NCBI RefSeq assembly: GCF_932526225.1
Contig: NC_064048.1
Span: 1,541,340-1,605,339, forward strand
Direction of reading: 5' to 3'
Origin: Nematostella vectensis
Taxonomy: Eukaryota > Cnidaria > Anthozoa > Actiniaria > Edwardsiidae
DNA: 64,000 nucleotides
In this document: positions 13,150 through 24,034 of the stretch, one piece after another
Layout: every line of letters starts with the position of its first letter
How positions within the stretch are numbered: position 1 is the stretch's first letter
Translations under genes and position numbers: made by a program
Notes under the pieces: generated by a model
What the model saw: only the letters and a program-made list of their open reading frames with translations
What the model was told of the DNA's origin: nothing
The model's database searches: none

Positions 13150-14390
13150 GAATAATTGTTGTTTTTTATGGAAGAGTATCAATCTAAAAACCCGGAATTC
13201 ACGTATGATATTTACGAAAGGTTTAATCTCGACGACATGGAGGAGCCAGAGTGCAAGGCATATTTTCGATTCGAGAAGAATGATATCCCTGTTTTGGCTT
13301 GCCGGATTTTTTTATTCCGGTATTTGGTCGCCCTGTTCCAGAGCTAAGCATGATAGCAAACTGTGTCCTCGAAGAAATTTACGACCTACATGCACACCGT
13401 GTGTCTGAGTGGAATCGAGAAATACTCAGCCCCGTCCAGCTGGAATCCTATGCAGAGGCCGTCCATCGAAAAGGAGCAGCACTTGATAACTGTTTCGGAT
13501 TTGTAGATGGCACAGTGAGACCGATTTCTCATCCGTTTGAAAGCCAGGAAGTTGTTTACAATGGGCACAAACGAGTGCACGCCTTGAAGTTCCAGGACTC
13601 ATAGGCAACATGTTTGGACCCATAGGCTTGTATTTTATTTTATTCCACTAAGAGTGGTTTTCGAAAACCCATGAAATACTATTTAGTTTATTTAGTACTA
13701 ATACACTGTAGTGTCTTTGTTCTCTTTTGTTCTTGCTTGACTATTACACTTTAATTTATTTTCTATTCCGTTTTATTCTAAGTTATATTTCTTTTTTAAA
13801 AACATCGTTTTATTTAGTTTATTTCATTTTACTGTATTTTCTATTTTATTGAAAAACAAAAACAATTAATAGCAACTATAATTTTTGTGTGATAAACCCA
13901 CAACCTTTTCCTCAACCCATAACAGAAAATGTGAAAAATTTGTTTTTTGTTTGAACTTTTATGTACTTATAGAAGGTAGACGACATGATGCGTCCATGCT
14001 TGGCGAATCAGGCCTGCACCAAGACCTTGAAAAAGGAGGCATTTTCAACAGGAGGACAACCAATGTGTATATATGGGGACCCTGCTTATCCGATGAGGGT
14101 TCATTCGCAGGTACCATACCAGGGAAATGGACTGCCCAGGAGGCATTTAATGACAATGTGCAAAGTATGTGCAAAGTTCGCACATCAGTAGAGTGGGTAT
14201 TAGGCGATATTGTGCGATCATATAAATCTATGGATTTTAAAAAACAACTTGAAAATTGGACTGAGTCAAGTTGGAAAAATGTATATTGTTTGTTCCATCA
14301 TACGTAATGCCCTTACATGCCTGTATGGAAAAAACACATCTCAGTATTTTGATTCGGACCCACCGACACTTCAGGAATATTTCAGGTGAA
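13150..14390 (+). pseudogene. PIF/Harbinger (HARBI1-like) transposase remnant
   Basis: The frames at 13156-13347, 13299-13604 and 13885-14307 together give a Harbinger-type DDE transposase in the right order. There is an N-terminal helical segment (YDIYERFNLDDM), a middle part with GFVDGTVRPIS (first catalytic Asp region) and GHKRVHALKFQ, and a C-terminal part with GRRHDASMLGESGL, GDPAYP (second catalytic Asp; in another frame at about 14078-14095) and SVEWVLGDIVRSYK (catalytic Glu). The usual tail continues to about 14387 in shifted frames. About 370 bp of AT-rich sequence separates the second and third parts. At least three frameshifts and several stops make it inactive. The partner protein of this superfamily lies immediately downstream on the other strand. 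Confidence 0.8.
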
Positions 14391-14799
14391 AAATCTTGTT
14401 ACTGTAACAGAGAAGAAATTTTTTCCATTGGTTTATTTTAAAATGTATGAAGTATAGGCAAGATGTCAAGATTTTTGGCCAAGCATATTTCTATTTTGTT
14501 TTAAAGAAAGAACTCACCATTTATGAATTCTGAGGTGTACTTATTTTTTTTTCTTCTGCCAAGTCAAGCAATATTTTCATATGTAGATTTGTTTTTCGTT
14601 TAAATTTATTTACAATAAATATAAGACATGTTCAAAGGATAAACCTTAAAATATATACTTACTTATTTATTCAGACTTTTTTTTTCAGACTTGGTATATT
14701 CATCCAATTATCAAAGTTAAAGAATTCACCAAAACACTTCTGTGTTTTTTTGCTCTTCTGATAAATATATAAAACTTCATTTAAAACTTTATTGAAACC

Positions 14800-15186
14800 A
14801 CTTTATATAATACAGATTAATCATCATTTCATTTTGCATGGCAAACATTAGTTGCATCTGCTGCTGTTGTTGTTGTTGTTGTTGTTATTGCTATTGCTGT
14901 TGCTGTATCAGCTGAAGCATAGTGTCATGCCTTTGCGAATCTTCCCTTTCCTTCCCTTCATGCAACTCTAGCTCCCCCTCTTTAATTGCCTGATCCTTCT
15001 CGTTGCTCTCTGTTAGGTACTCCACCATCATCGATCCTGACCTGCGGCTCTTCTTACTTGCAGATTCCTCCCTCTTCTTCGTATCACCCAACTTCTCCAT
15101 GGCTCTTTTTCGAATCTCTTCCCCTTATGCCTTCTCTTGCTCCACTTTCTTTTTGCTTCCATCAGCTGTTTAAAACATCCATTTAG
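14800..15186 (-). pseudogene. Harbinger partner protein (Myb/SANT-type ORF) C-terminal remnant with polyglutamine
   Basis: The minus-strand frame contains KRAMEKLGDTKKREES, then KKSRRSGSMM, an acidic/Glu-rich segment and a glutamine tract encoded by CAA/CAG repeats (14862-14905). PIF/Harbinger elements carry a second gene for a Myb-like DNA-binding partner of the transposase, and this C-terminal layout, tail-to-tail with the transposase, fits it. In the Gln tract two codons read TAG and TAA where neighbours are CAG and CAA, so two single C-to-T changes create stops. Another TAA sits just upstream of the GEEIRKRA segment. The DNA-binding N-terminus is not seen. Confidence 0.6.
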
Positions 15187-16844
15187 AATTAGATGCAAAA
15201 CCTCATATTTTTAACCTTATATTTTATCTGTTAAAAATTGGTAAGTTAAGCTGCTATGACACCTTTTATAATCTTTTAATTTCAATTCTGAAGATATTGT
15301 TGTTCATATTCTAGCAGAACTATTCACTGGATTTTGAGCCATAGACCATGTGTAGGCAGCATCATGTGGTGTTGTCCACTCCATAGGAGAATCCCTTAAA
15401 TGATATGGCTATGGCTTAAAAAGTCTACCTTTTCTCAAACTCGGAAAAATAGTCGCTCAAACAAACAAATAAGGTCTATCGGACTAAACTATCATCGGGG
15501 ACTAGCTGAAAAATCTCGGCACCAAGCTCGTTTTTTTTTTTCTTATTACACAAGCAAAAAAATGGAGTCTTTTAGATAAACAAATAATGTAGTTATTTGC
15601 AGCTTTATCAATCGCAGAAGAATGACAGAATATGTACTTACGCGAGTTGAGTAGCTGAAGCCATCGTCCCTTATAAGTAACAGTAATTGTTGACAAATCG
15701 CATACCGGAAAAAAGCTTTTCTGAGGTGAGTGACGGGAGGTCACGGACGGCTGGGCATGCGCAGTAGATACTCCACGGAAAAAAATACTTCCGGTAGACG
15801 TCCGTGAATCAAAAACGCCGGATGCTTAAGCTCTCTATTATTTTCTCTTATTCGCGCCCTCCGCAGTTTTGCGCCTTGTTTACGCTCGCGTCTCGTTTAC
15901 GCTGGATTGATGTTGTTTTTTCACAAGCCCTCTATTATTTTGAAAAAGCAAAAAGGAGAAAGCATGAAGGATATTAGTCAAATGCTCTATTCCTCGCATT
16001 TTACAATAGAACGTAAAAAAGGACAATGCAAAGCATTGTATACCGTACACATGTCCGTACGGTATCCCATAAACAAGGACAGGATATCCAAAAGGTATCG
16101 TAATATCAGAATTAAAGACATGATAAAACAGTACACAGAAGGTACAATAAAGGGATCAGTTGTTCGAAATGTTGTGCTTCCAAACTATGTTAAATCAATA
16201 AAAATCTGTTCCAGGTTGAATTTTGCAAATCTAATGCAAGGACAAATTTGGATTTGAAAAAAAAATTTTTTTTATCACATTTGATTTGTTTTAATCCCCA
16301 GGTAAGGAATTTTTGTGTCATTTGTACTCAATTCAGTCGGGAATTCGATGCAAAGAATGTCAAATGCCCCACAACTGCCCGTCCTCCCCCTTCCCCCCTC
16401 CGGCTTTACAGTGGTACATGCATAACTGCATAACTGTTAAGAAAATAGGGTATTTAGCCCCCTTGGAAATTCTTGGGCGTTAAACCCCCAACCTCACAGA
16501 ATTTCCAATCCCCTCCATGAAGGGGGGGGGGGGGGGGGTATGGATATTTTCTGAAACTACACATTTTTTATTCATTCCTTCATTCATTAATTTATTAATT
16601 TTTAACAAAGACAATGGTTGCCTCAAGGAAAAACAATGATCTTGACACAGTTTTAATATAAAATATAAACTACAAATGAAATTACGAGTAACTGAGTTGC
16701 ACAATCAATTTTGTTACTAGTATTTCTGTTCAGTAAACTTGTTTCATTAAAATTATTGAGAAGCAGCATCAGTATCTGAAATAAAAGAGTGAAATACACA
16801 GTTTCAGATAACAGCGATCGTAGCGTTTATTTGGTGAACAGCCT
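15187..16844. other. Spacer with one unassigned open frame
   Basis: A 116-codon plus-strand frame (15907-16257) is basic and has no domain I recognise. The rest is AT-rich. A poly-G run at about 16519-16537 sits in a small dispersed repeat (16480-16550) that is also present at 20530-20650. Confidence 0.35.
16480..16550. repeat. Copy 1 of a small G/C-tract dispersed repeat
   Basis: The order CCAAC..., GGAATTTCC-like core, a G/C run, GGTATGGA and TTTCTG.AACTACACA is shared with 20530-20650. Here the homopolymer has expanded to about 19 G. Such runs are assembly-prone. Confidence 0.5.
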
Positions 16845-17171
16845 AGTATATGACATCGTCCATATTGGAATGATTTGGGCTTTGATAATTCACCACCCGT
16901 GGTTGTATCCTCTCAAAGTAGTCCAGCAGTTTCTCTAAAGAAAAAGAAAATGCTTATTTACTCAAGTGGCTCATTATTCTACAATAGAGTTCTATATTGA
17001 GGACCAGCATAGTCACTATATTGTACTTGACAAATAAATAGCAATCTGCTTACCTTTCTGGACATAGGCTTGTGTTCCTGAATATCGGTGGGATAAATGT
17101 CCCGGACAAAATCCAACAGCGACTGGGGATGGATTAGACTAGACCAGTTACCAACGGATCTCTCTCGCTGT
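16845..17171 (-). CDS. Two putative exons of an unassigned protein
   Basis: On the minus strand a pyrimidine tract ending TACAG precedes a ~110-nt open exon (about 17171 to 17056, coding ...SVGNWSSLIHPQSLLDF...) that ends in AAAG|GTAAGC. A second acceptor (TTTTTCTTTAG at about 16933) leads to a short terminal exon ending MDDVIY-stop near 16845. Canonical sites at all four edges argue for a spliced transcript, but I do not recognise the protein. It lies downstream of and on the same strand as the RAG1-like gene, so it could be a 3' exon pair of that gene or an independent remnant. Confidence 0.3.
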
Positions 17172-17680
17172 AGCGTAAAAACAAGAGGATTCATGTCAAA
17201 ATGCGAAGGAGTCACTATCGTGAAAGGTACAAAGAGCATGACAGTGATTGTAAAGTGAAGACGATTTTCGCCTGTGATTTAAGCATTTTCCTGCCCCTTG
17301 ATGAGTATAATCGCAGCGGTGCCAAAGTAGCATTTCCAACAAATACTAGTGTCAAAACGGGTTGTAACAGGAATGTACAACAAAGCAAATCGGACTGTGA
17401 CAGCTGCGACTATTGAGGCAAAGTGTGAAACGCTCGCATTTGGTACCGAAGATAATATCTTCAATGTTGAAGCGAGTTTATTGTGAGCGGGATCGAAACA
17501 ATCATGCAGGGAAAACTCTTCAAAGAAGCAAGGGTACAATCGAATACCACAAGAGTAAAAAAAACAACTAACAAACAGGCCGTTGTAAGCAAACCTACCG
17601 ACATGAATTGGAACAACAATCAGCAACAAAACTGTTGAAAATTTTAGCGCCTCGAATGCAGTTTCAGATGGAAATCTAAA

Positions 17681-17862
17681 TTACGTAGCATAGTGACTTT
17701 GATATCCTCCTCTCCCCATCCCAAATCAATGTTGGATTTTCTAACTGACAACAACTTTGAATGGGGGGAAGGGGGATGTGAGTAATAAAAAGTTCCCATA
17801 TTGTAAATTATTTGAGTAAGACTACTTTTTAGATGTCATTTTTAACAGGTTTTGTCGCTGAT
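17681..17862 (+). repeat. Dispersed direct repeat, copy 1
   Basis: About 180 bp (ATTACGTAGCATAGTGACTT ... TTTTGTCGCTGATTG) recur at 19231-19443 in the same orientation with small indels. Both copies include a C/T-rich block and a G-rich block in opposite sense. No terminal inverted repeat is evident. Confidence 0.75.
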
Positions 17863-18439
17863 TGTCTAGCATGAATGGCCTTATATTTTTCGCGAATTGC
17901 AGCGAAATCGATGCCTTGGACTGGATTAAAACTTTATTTGACGATTAAAATAGGCACGATAAAATTTATTTTGGTCATTTTGAGAGGTATTAGGCTAATT
18001 CGTGAAAACTATTGGCGAAAATTACCATTTTTTATGGGTGAAAACGACCCCCAACAATGATCACCTATCATGTGACGTCATCCGTGGCGGTAAATCGTCT
18101 AATATGCGTCTGCTTCGACCTGCAACGTGTCTCTCTACTGTTAAAGTTTTTCAACTGTACATGATTTTTAAACCTGTGAGTAGAAAATCGACAGATAAAG
18201 CGAAATAACGGAGTTTTTTAAAGTTTGGCTGCTCTACATCAAGAATGGCGTGATTGGCGATCGCGAATCAGAGATGATGAGTGTACGCTGGAGAATACTT
18301 AATTTTTTATAAACAAATTCCTCAAATCGAGCTAAAAGAAATTCTAGCCTGCCTCCAAGTGCTTAGAAAATCTAATACTGGTCCAGTGAAGCCTAAAAAG
18401 GGGATTTCTTTTCTATGGAATGTGATAGAACGGTCTACC

Positions 18440-18512
18440 ACGGTCAACCATGCGATAGTTTAAAATACAAGACAAGAGTCATGTTTTACATTATGTGTTC
18501 ATGGTTGACCGT
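18440..18512. repeat. Perfect 13-bp inverted repeat with 47-bp loop
   Basis: ACGGTCAACCATG (18440-18452) faces CATGGTTGACCGT (18500-18512). A further shorter CGGTC copy lies just upstream. It may be a remnant of a small inverted-repeat element or a hairpin in RNA. Confidence 0.7.
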
Positions 18513-19230
18513 CAAATTTGACAAAAATCGCCTTTCTGGCTCATGATGAAGCATTATTTTATTTATTTGACTCACAAAAGATGGTGTCCGTTTATATATT
18601 ACTCGTGAGAAAATGAAAGAGCACACTTTTGCCCTTCATATATATATATTTTTCGAAGTTGTTTGGTAAAATATAATCAACCGGAAATAAAAATTTTGCG
18701 CTTGACGTCACAATAGCAACAGTTTTTATTGGGCTGATCCCAGTCGACACCGTTAGTCAATTTCGCCGAGAACTTTTCCTCTCGTTCTCTTGGGGTTTGG
18801 ATATTTCGCGACATCCTGCTCCATTACCGCGCGCTCAGCTTACGAGGCCTTTCGCTTTTGTTTCTCCGGGCATCCGTCTTCTTTAATCGGAAATGTTCTT
18901 TTCCGATTCGAGAAACAGATGCAATGCTGATATTGGTTAGTTTGGCAACCTATAGGAAAGGCATTTTCAATTCGAATCTTAGATACTTAACGTAAGCCCG
19001 TATTTCAGGGTGTTTTCGCTTGCTAAAAGTCGTTTTTCCTTTAACTACGGCTTAAACGCACCTTTATGGTTGTGCTCTAACATCCCATTTTGCAACGAAA
19101 ACCAATGAAAATAGCTTTAATTTACGGTTATTGTATAATAGTAAACCTTCTTATGGCTGAATTTGCTTAAAAGCTTCGCAAAAAGAACAAAACTGGGACA
19201 TTTTGAAAAATACTATTTCCAGACAATCAG

Positions 19231-19443
19231 CGACAAAATTACGTAGCATAATGACTTTGATATCCTCCCCTCCCCATCCCAACCCCCTCTTCCCCAAATC
19301 AATGTTGGATTCTCTTACTGACAACCGTAGACAGCAAATTTGAATGGGGGAAAGGGGGATGTGAGTAAAAGTTCCCATATTGTAAATTATTTGAGTAAGA
19401 CTACTTTTTAGATGTCATTTTCAACAGGTTTTGTCGCTGATTG
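19231..19443 (+). repeat. Dispersed direct repeat, copy 2
   Basis: Second copy of the 17681-17862 repeat, with a longer C-rich insertion (near 19275-19300) and otherwise close identity through TTTTGTCGCTGATTG. Confidence 0.75.
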
Positions 19444-19746
19444 AAGGTTCGGTACACCTCCTTCCACTGGGGGGTTCAGATTGAGCACCAAGTGTGAGCA
19501 AAGCCTTATTGCGGTTTTGATAAGACCCATGGAAAAGGCTTGAAAGGGGTCTTTACAGTGTTATCTCTATTTAACTGCTACTTTTCTGACACCAAACTGA
19601 TATGCTATACTCCCGTACATTATTTAATACCCTCCATTTAATAGCCACCCTCTATTATTAAGTAGTCTCTTTTTTATGCCCTGAGTGTTTTGTTACTGTA
19701 TATTTAAGAACTATCTATAATGTTTGTGATAAAACCTAATCTCTAC

Positions 19747-21565
19747 CTTTTCAACTCTCTTAATTTGTTCCAGGGTATCCCTATGTCTGCTTTCATGGCC
19801 AGCCCTTACCCTTCAGGTACTTCAATCTTCAGCCCAGCTTCTTGTGCTATGGTTTCTCTCTCCTCTTGGCCCATCCTTTGCATCTCAGCCTTTTTCTGCC
19901 TTAAGATGTCATCACGTTCACCACCACTGATTTGCTGCCTAAGTGTTTCAACTACAGAAGCTCTACGCTGCACTGTCTTACTGCTGGCAGATGCACTGTT
20001 GGTACGTGGTCGTGGAACATGGCAAATCTTCAATGGCTTAATAAGAAAGGTTAAGAGGAGACCTGTCAAACGTAGCCATTGCTCAAGGCATTTAAATTAT
20101 ACAATGGAATTTTTTTAGTAAAAACTGATTTTTTTACTGAAACTGTCAGGTCGAATCTGGGTAGGCCGAATGCCCCCCCTATATTTGATAATTTTTAGTA
20201 TAAAGTACCACAATATGTATAAGCCCTTTGATGTGTCACAGATGACATGTTTGTTTATTTTTCAAAACAATGCTATTGTATGTATGGAATAAATTGAAAC
20301 TATACTATCCGTCTACTTGCCTTGCATATTGTTCCACTAGTAGGTATCGTAGGTGGCTATTTATAACATGTTTGTACTCTTTCTTACATTCTAGTTATAC
20401 ACCCAATTCAAGTTGATTTGACATTGGCATTGAAAAATGGAAACTACAGAATGCAAGGCACACACCACCACCACCATGAGGGGCTTGGAGTACTACATCC
20501 TCCATGCACCCCCGCATCCCCCCCCCCTCTGGATGAGAAAAGAACAGCGTTTAGCCCCCCTCCCCCCCTCTGGAAATTCCTTGGCATTTGACCCCCAACG
20601 TCTGGATTTCCCATGGGGTAGTGGTATGGACAATTTCTGGGACTACACAATAATATACTCACCGTGCCACCTGTAAACAAGAGAACTGACAAAGATTGGG
20701 ATACACTCAACTTCCTCTTCATTAACTGAGTACATATCCGCTCCTCGACCTGTGAGAGTGGGGTGTCTTTGCCCGCATTGAGGATTTCGCGCACAGTTGT
20801 TGTCGCAGGCTGCGCTATGTACGTAGTGTAGATTGCCTCGTGTGCGGCAAGGGTATCCAGACGATGTGGTTCCTTGCATGATCTACATAAAACTTGGCAT
20901 GAGGCTAGGGTGTTGCCTAAAACTCGCGGAATCTTATGAAGCACGCCGGGGGAAATGCTGGCTTTGCAAACGGGGCATCCAGATTTGTTGTATGTTTGAT
21001 CTAGCCATTCGCAGATGCAAAGCACACAGAAGTAATGGTCGCATGGAGTTGCTATAGGCTGCGTCAGAACCTCTTTACATATAGCACAGAAAACAAAGTC
21101 GGGAGGACACACAAAGCGTTCAGTTTCTGGCATTTCGTTAATAAGAACATCGGGAATCATTTCCTTTGGTATTGACTGAATGGTCGTGGCTGTGTTGCTC
21201 TGCTCGTTTTGAGATTTACCTTTTGGTCTTCCTCTTCTTACACCCTTTTTGGGGGGGCGTCCGCCTTGCCTTTTGGCTGCAAAAATTTCGCATATTTTGC
21301 ATTGTAAAGAATGCGGGCCCCAAGTAAAAAGCTTTCTAACATTGCGTTTGTCAAGGTGGGAATAGCAAGTATGGCATACTTGTTCAGGATGGATCAGTTG
21401 GTTGTCTTTTTCGATGTTGATGCCATAGATTTGATAAATTTTTGATTTTACAAATTCATCGTTGGTTTTCCAAAACCGATTGCTACTACTTCTTACACTG
21501 TATTTTCCTAAAATCCTGCAGCTTTTGGTTAGGAACGCTGCATGCATCGCATCGAGACTCTCCAT
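19747..21565 (-). pseudogene. RAG1 N-terminal-region-like protein (zinc motifs + RING), broken by a stop in exon 2
   Basis: Exon 1 (21565-20663, 301 codons) starts at the only good ATG and ends in ACG|GTGAGT. In order it has CRILG (residues 16-20), IHPEQVCHTC (58-67), WGPHSLQCKIC (82-92), two AT-hook-like GRPPKK/GRPKGK stretches (101-117), a C3HC4 RING (C160, C163, C175, H177, C180, C183, C197, C200) and a C-x2-C...H zinc motif (227-242). This order matches the non-core N-terminal half of vertebrate RAG1: Cys pairs around HPxQxCHxC and WxPHxxxCxxC, then RING, then zinc finger. No catalytic RAG core is present. Exon 2 (20036-19747) joins in phase and carries a conserved-looking basic/helical segment, but a TAA at 19808-19806 interrupts it. 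The same frame then stays open (AMKADIGIPWNKLR) to a candidate donor at 19746. RAG1-N-like genes without a core have been reported in invertebrates. Confidence 0.7.
20530..20650. repeat. Copy 2 of the small G/C-tract dispersed repeat, in the RAG1-like intron
   Basis: It shares its order of blocks (TTTAGCCCCC, GGAAATTCC.TGG, CCCCCAAC, GGTATGGA, ACTACACA) with 16480-16550. It lies immediately 3' of the exon-1 donor of the RAG1-like gene on the transcribed strand. Confidence 0.5.
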
Positions 21566-22136
21566 GTTAACTGCAACAACGTAAGTAATTGCAACATAAG
21601 GCGCGCGAAAACACGAGAAAACCCGCGAAAAAAATTACTTGGATCTCATTTAAAAAAATGGTACAGCAAATATTTTAATGAATCTGACACAAGGAATAAA
21701 TAAAGTAACCAAAAATGTCTTACCTCTTTTCAAAATAAGTTGCGATGTGGGAAACTTTTCACGGTCTTTGAGCTAGTTTTCGCTGTACGAAATACGATGC
21801 TCCTTCGCCGGTTTTTGAACTTCAATGCCGTTCACTCTGTTTTTCAGACTATGACTAATGGTATTTGCATTTTTGAAAACATTTGTATGCTAGTAACACA
21901 TTCTGATATTTGTTTTGGTTAATTTTGATTAGGGGCGGTGTCCTCTAGCCATCTTTTTCAATGTTTACGATTTTAAAATCGCCGCCATTTTGGTTGCCAT
22001 AGACTCAAATTCACCTAGCAACCGGTTTTGGCCGCGCGAGAGACTAGAACCTAATGTCCACTGCGAAACAGCCGTGCGTTATGGTTTTTTTGTAAGGGGG
22101 GGGGGGGGGGGGGGGTAAAAAAATACACCATGACAT
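21566..22136. other. Upstream region of the RAG1-like gene and poly-G tract
   Basis: No supported gene. It contains CG-rich GCGCGCG patches at 21600-21635 that could belong to the minus-strand promoter, and a ~19-20-nt poly-G run at 22096-22115. Confidence 0.4.
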
Positions 22137-22151
22137 CATCAGTATGACATC

Positions 22152-22301
22152 TTCCGTTTTCCAAGCCTCTGATTGGTCAATACAACCCTTGGCCAATCAG
22201 AAGCGTTCCCGATGATCTCATCGACACACGTGACCTACTTGAAGGTCTATAAAAGACGACGACGAGCTTGGATCACTTCACAGTCAGACCAAGACTCAAA
22301 A
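22152..22301 (+). promoter_or_regulatory. TATA/CCAAT promoter module of the RING gene (copy 1)
   Basis: The module contains CTGATTGG and CCAATCAG in opposite orientation (an interrupted palindrome with inverted CCAAT boxes), an ACACGTGAC E-box-like site and TCTATAAAAG (TATA box near 22246-22255), followed by ACTTCACAGTCAG and the RING-gene ATG about 85 bp on. A close copy lies at 49357-49507. Confidence 0.65.
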
Positions 22302-22339
22302 ACTACAGACCAGTAATAAAAAGTAATAATAAATAAAAA

Positions 22340-22436
22340 ATGGAATGCATAATTTGTAAAGAGGAGGAAGAAGTGATGGAGTTGATTAATTGCTGTAAGC
22401 AAACTATACACCACCGGTGCCTAGGGGATTGGTATA
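22340..22436 (+). pseudogene. Small RING-finger protein with SIM-like acidic tail, 5' part (split by transposon)
   Basis: This stretch encodes the first Cys pairs and the His/Cys ligands of a RING-type domain (MECIIC, NCCKQ, IHHRC, then LGDWY). The frame stops at the EnSpm element at 22437. The missing end lies at 41819-42066. Leaving out the element and one copy of the ATA target duplication joins 97 and 248 bases into an uninterrupted 114-codon frame with a complete RING (final CPHC). RING domains usually act as E3 ubiquitin ligases. A promoter sits directly upstream and an AATAAA downstream of the second part, so the gene was compact and probably intronless. The family is not recognised. 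Confidence 0.7.
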
Positions 22437-22479
22437 CACAGGAAAAAAATATGATTTCCCAATTCTAACATTTTGGGTT

Positions 22480-23885
22480 ATAGTTGGGAAAATTTCCCAA
22501 TAATGTGAAAAAATGGGGAAAACTGAAACAAGAATTGGGAAATTATTGAGTTCCAATCTAAGCCAAAACTTCCTTTCACAAAAAATTCACTTTAATGGAA
22601 TAAGATGGGATTTATTCCCAATAAAATCCCATTACTGGGAAATGGATGTGAATTCATACACAATAAATACCCAAAACTGGAAATCAAATACATGTATTTT
22701 CCCAATAAAATCCCACGACTGGGAAATGGATGTGAATTCATACACAATAAATACCCAAAACTGGGAATCAAATAGATGTATTTTCCCAATAAAATCCCAC
22801 TACTGGGAAATGGATGTGAATTCGTACACAATAAATACCCAAAACTGGGAATCAAATACATGTATTTTCCCAATAAAATCCCACTACTGGGAAATGGATG
22901 TGAATTCGTACACAATAAATACCCAAAACTGGGAATCAAATACATGTATTTTCCCAATAAAATCCTACTACTGGGAAATGGATGTGAATTCATACACAAT
23001 AAATACCCAAAACTGGGAATCAAATACATGTATTTTCCCAATAAAATCCCACTACTGGGAAATGGATGTGAATTCATACACAATAAATACCCAAAACTGG
23101 GAATCAAATACATGTATTTTCCCAATAAAATCCCACTACTGGGAAATGGATGTGAATTCATACACAATAAATACCCAAAACTGGGTATCAAATACATGTA
23201 TTTTCCCAATAAAATCCCTGTACTGGGAAATGGATGTGAATTTATACACAATAAATACCCAAAACTGGGAATCAAATACATGTATTTTCCCAATAAAATC
23301 CCACTACTGGGAAATGGATGTGAATTCATACACAATAAATACCCAAAACTGGGAATCAAATACATGTATTTTCCCAATAAAATCCCACTACTGGGAAATG
23401 GATGTGAATTCATACACAATAAATACCCAAAACTGGGTATCAAATATATGTATTTTCCCAATAAAATCCCTGTACTGGGAAATGGATGTGAATTCATACA
23501 CAATAAATACCCAAAACTGGGAATCAAATTTATGTATTTTCCCAATAAAATCCCACTACTGGGAAATGGATGTGAATTCATACACAATAAATACCCAAAA
23601 CTGGGAATCAAATACATGTATTTTCCCAATAAAATCCCACTACTGGGAAATGGATGTGAATTCATACACAATAAATACACAAAACTGGGAATCAAATACA
23701 TGTATTTTCCCAATAAAATCCCACTACTGGGAAATGCATGTGAATTCATACACAATAAATACCCAAAACTGGGAATCAAATACATGTATTTTCCCAATAA
23801 AATCCCTGTACTGGGAAATGGATGTGAATTCATACACAATAAATACCCAAAACAGGGAATCAAATACATGTGTGTATATTTTCTG
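22480..23885. repeat. Left subterminal minisatellite of the outer element, 15 x 84 bp
   Basis: Fifteen near-identical 84-bp units follow a short degenerate leader. Each contains TTTTCCCAATAAAATCCCA, a TCCCA-ctac-TGGGA hairpin, and CCCAAAACTGGGAATC. Some units have CCCTGTACTGGG in place of CCCACTACTGGG. Because 84 is a multiple of three and the unit has no stops in several frames, three long spurious frames cross it. In CACTA elements, subterminal repeats bind the accessory protein; that role here is inferred. Confidence 0.9.
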
Positions 23886-24034
23886 CATTGAAAATAAGTA
23901 ATACAATTATTACTAATTAACCAAGTAAGATTGCTGTTCAAGTCTATATTAAAATTAAATATGATAAGATTGATCGCTTACAGTAAAATGTACATTTTGT
24001 GCTCAGCTGTGCAGCACACATTCCAAGATGAATT

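Noticed and set aside
17279-17629. 116-codon minus-strand frame as an extra exon of the RAG1-like gene
   Set aside because: No domain and no clean splice sites in matching phase.
22340-22436. RING gene as a 5' exon spliced to another exon
   Set aside because: No GT donor is needed: the frame joins exactly at the transposon target duplication.
22617-23885. CRISPR-like array
   Set aside because: Units are contiguous with no unique spacers, and the context is a eukaryotic transposon end.
22513-23901. 462-codon plus-strand and 449-codon minus-strand frames as repeat proteins
   Set aside because: They are produced by an 84-bp tandem repeat without stops in several frames and lie inside the transposon's subterminal array.
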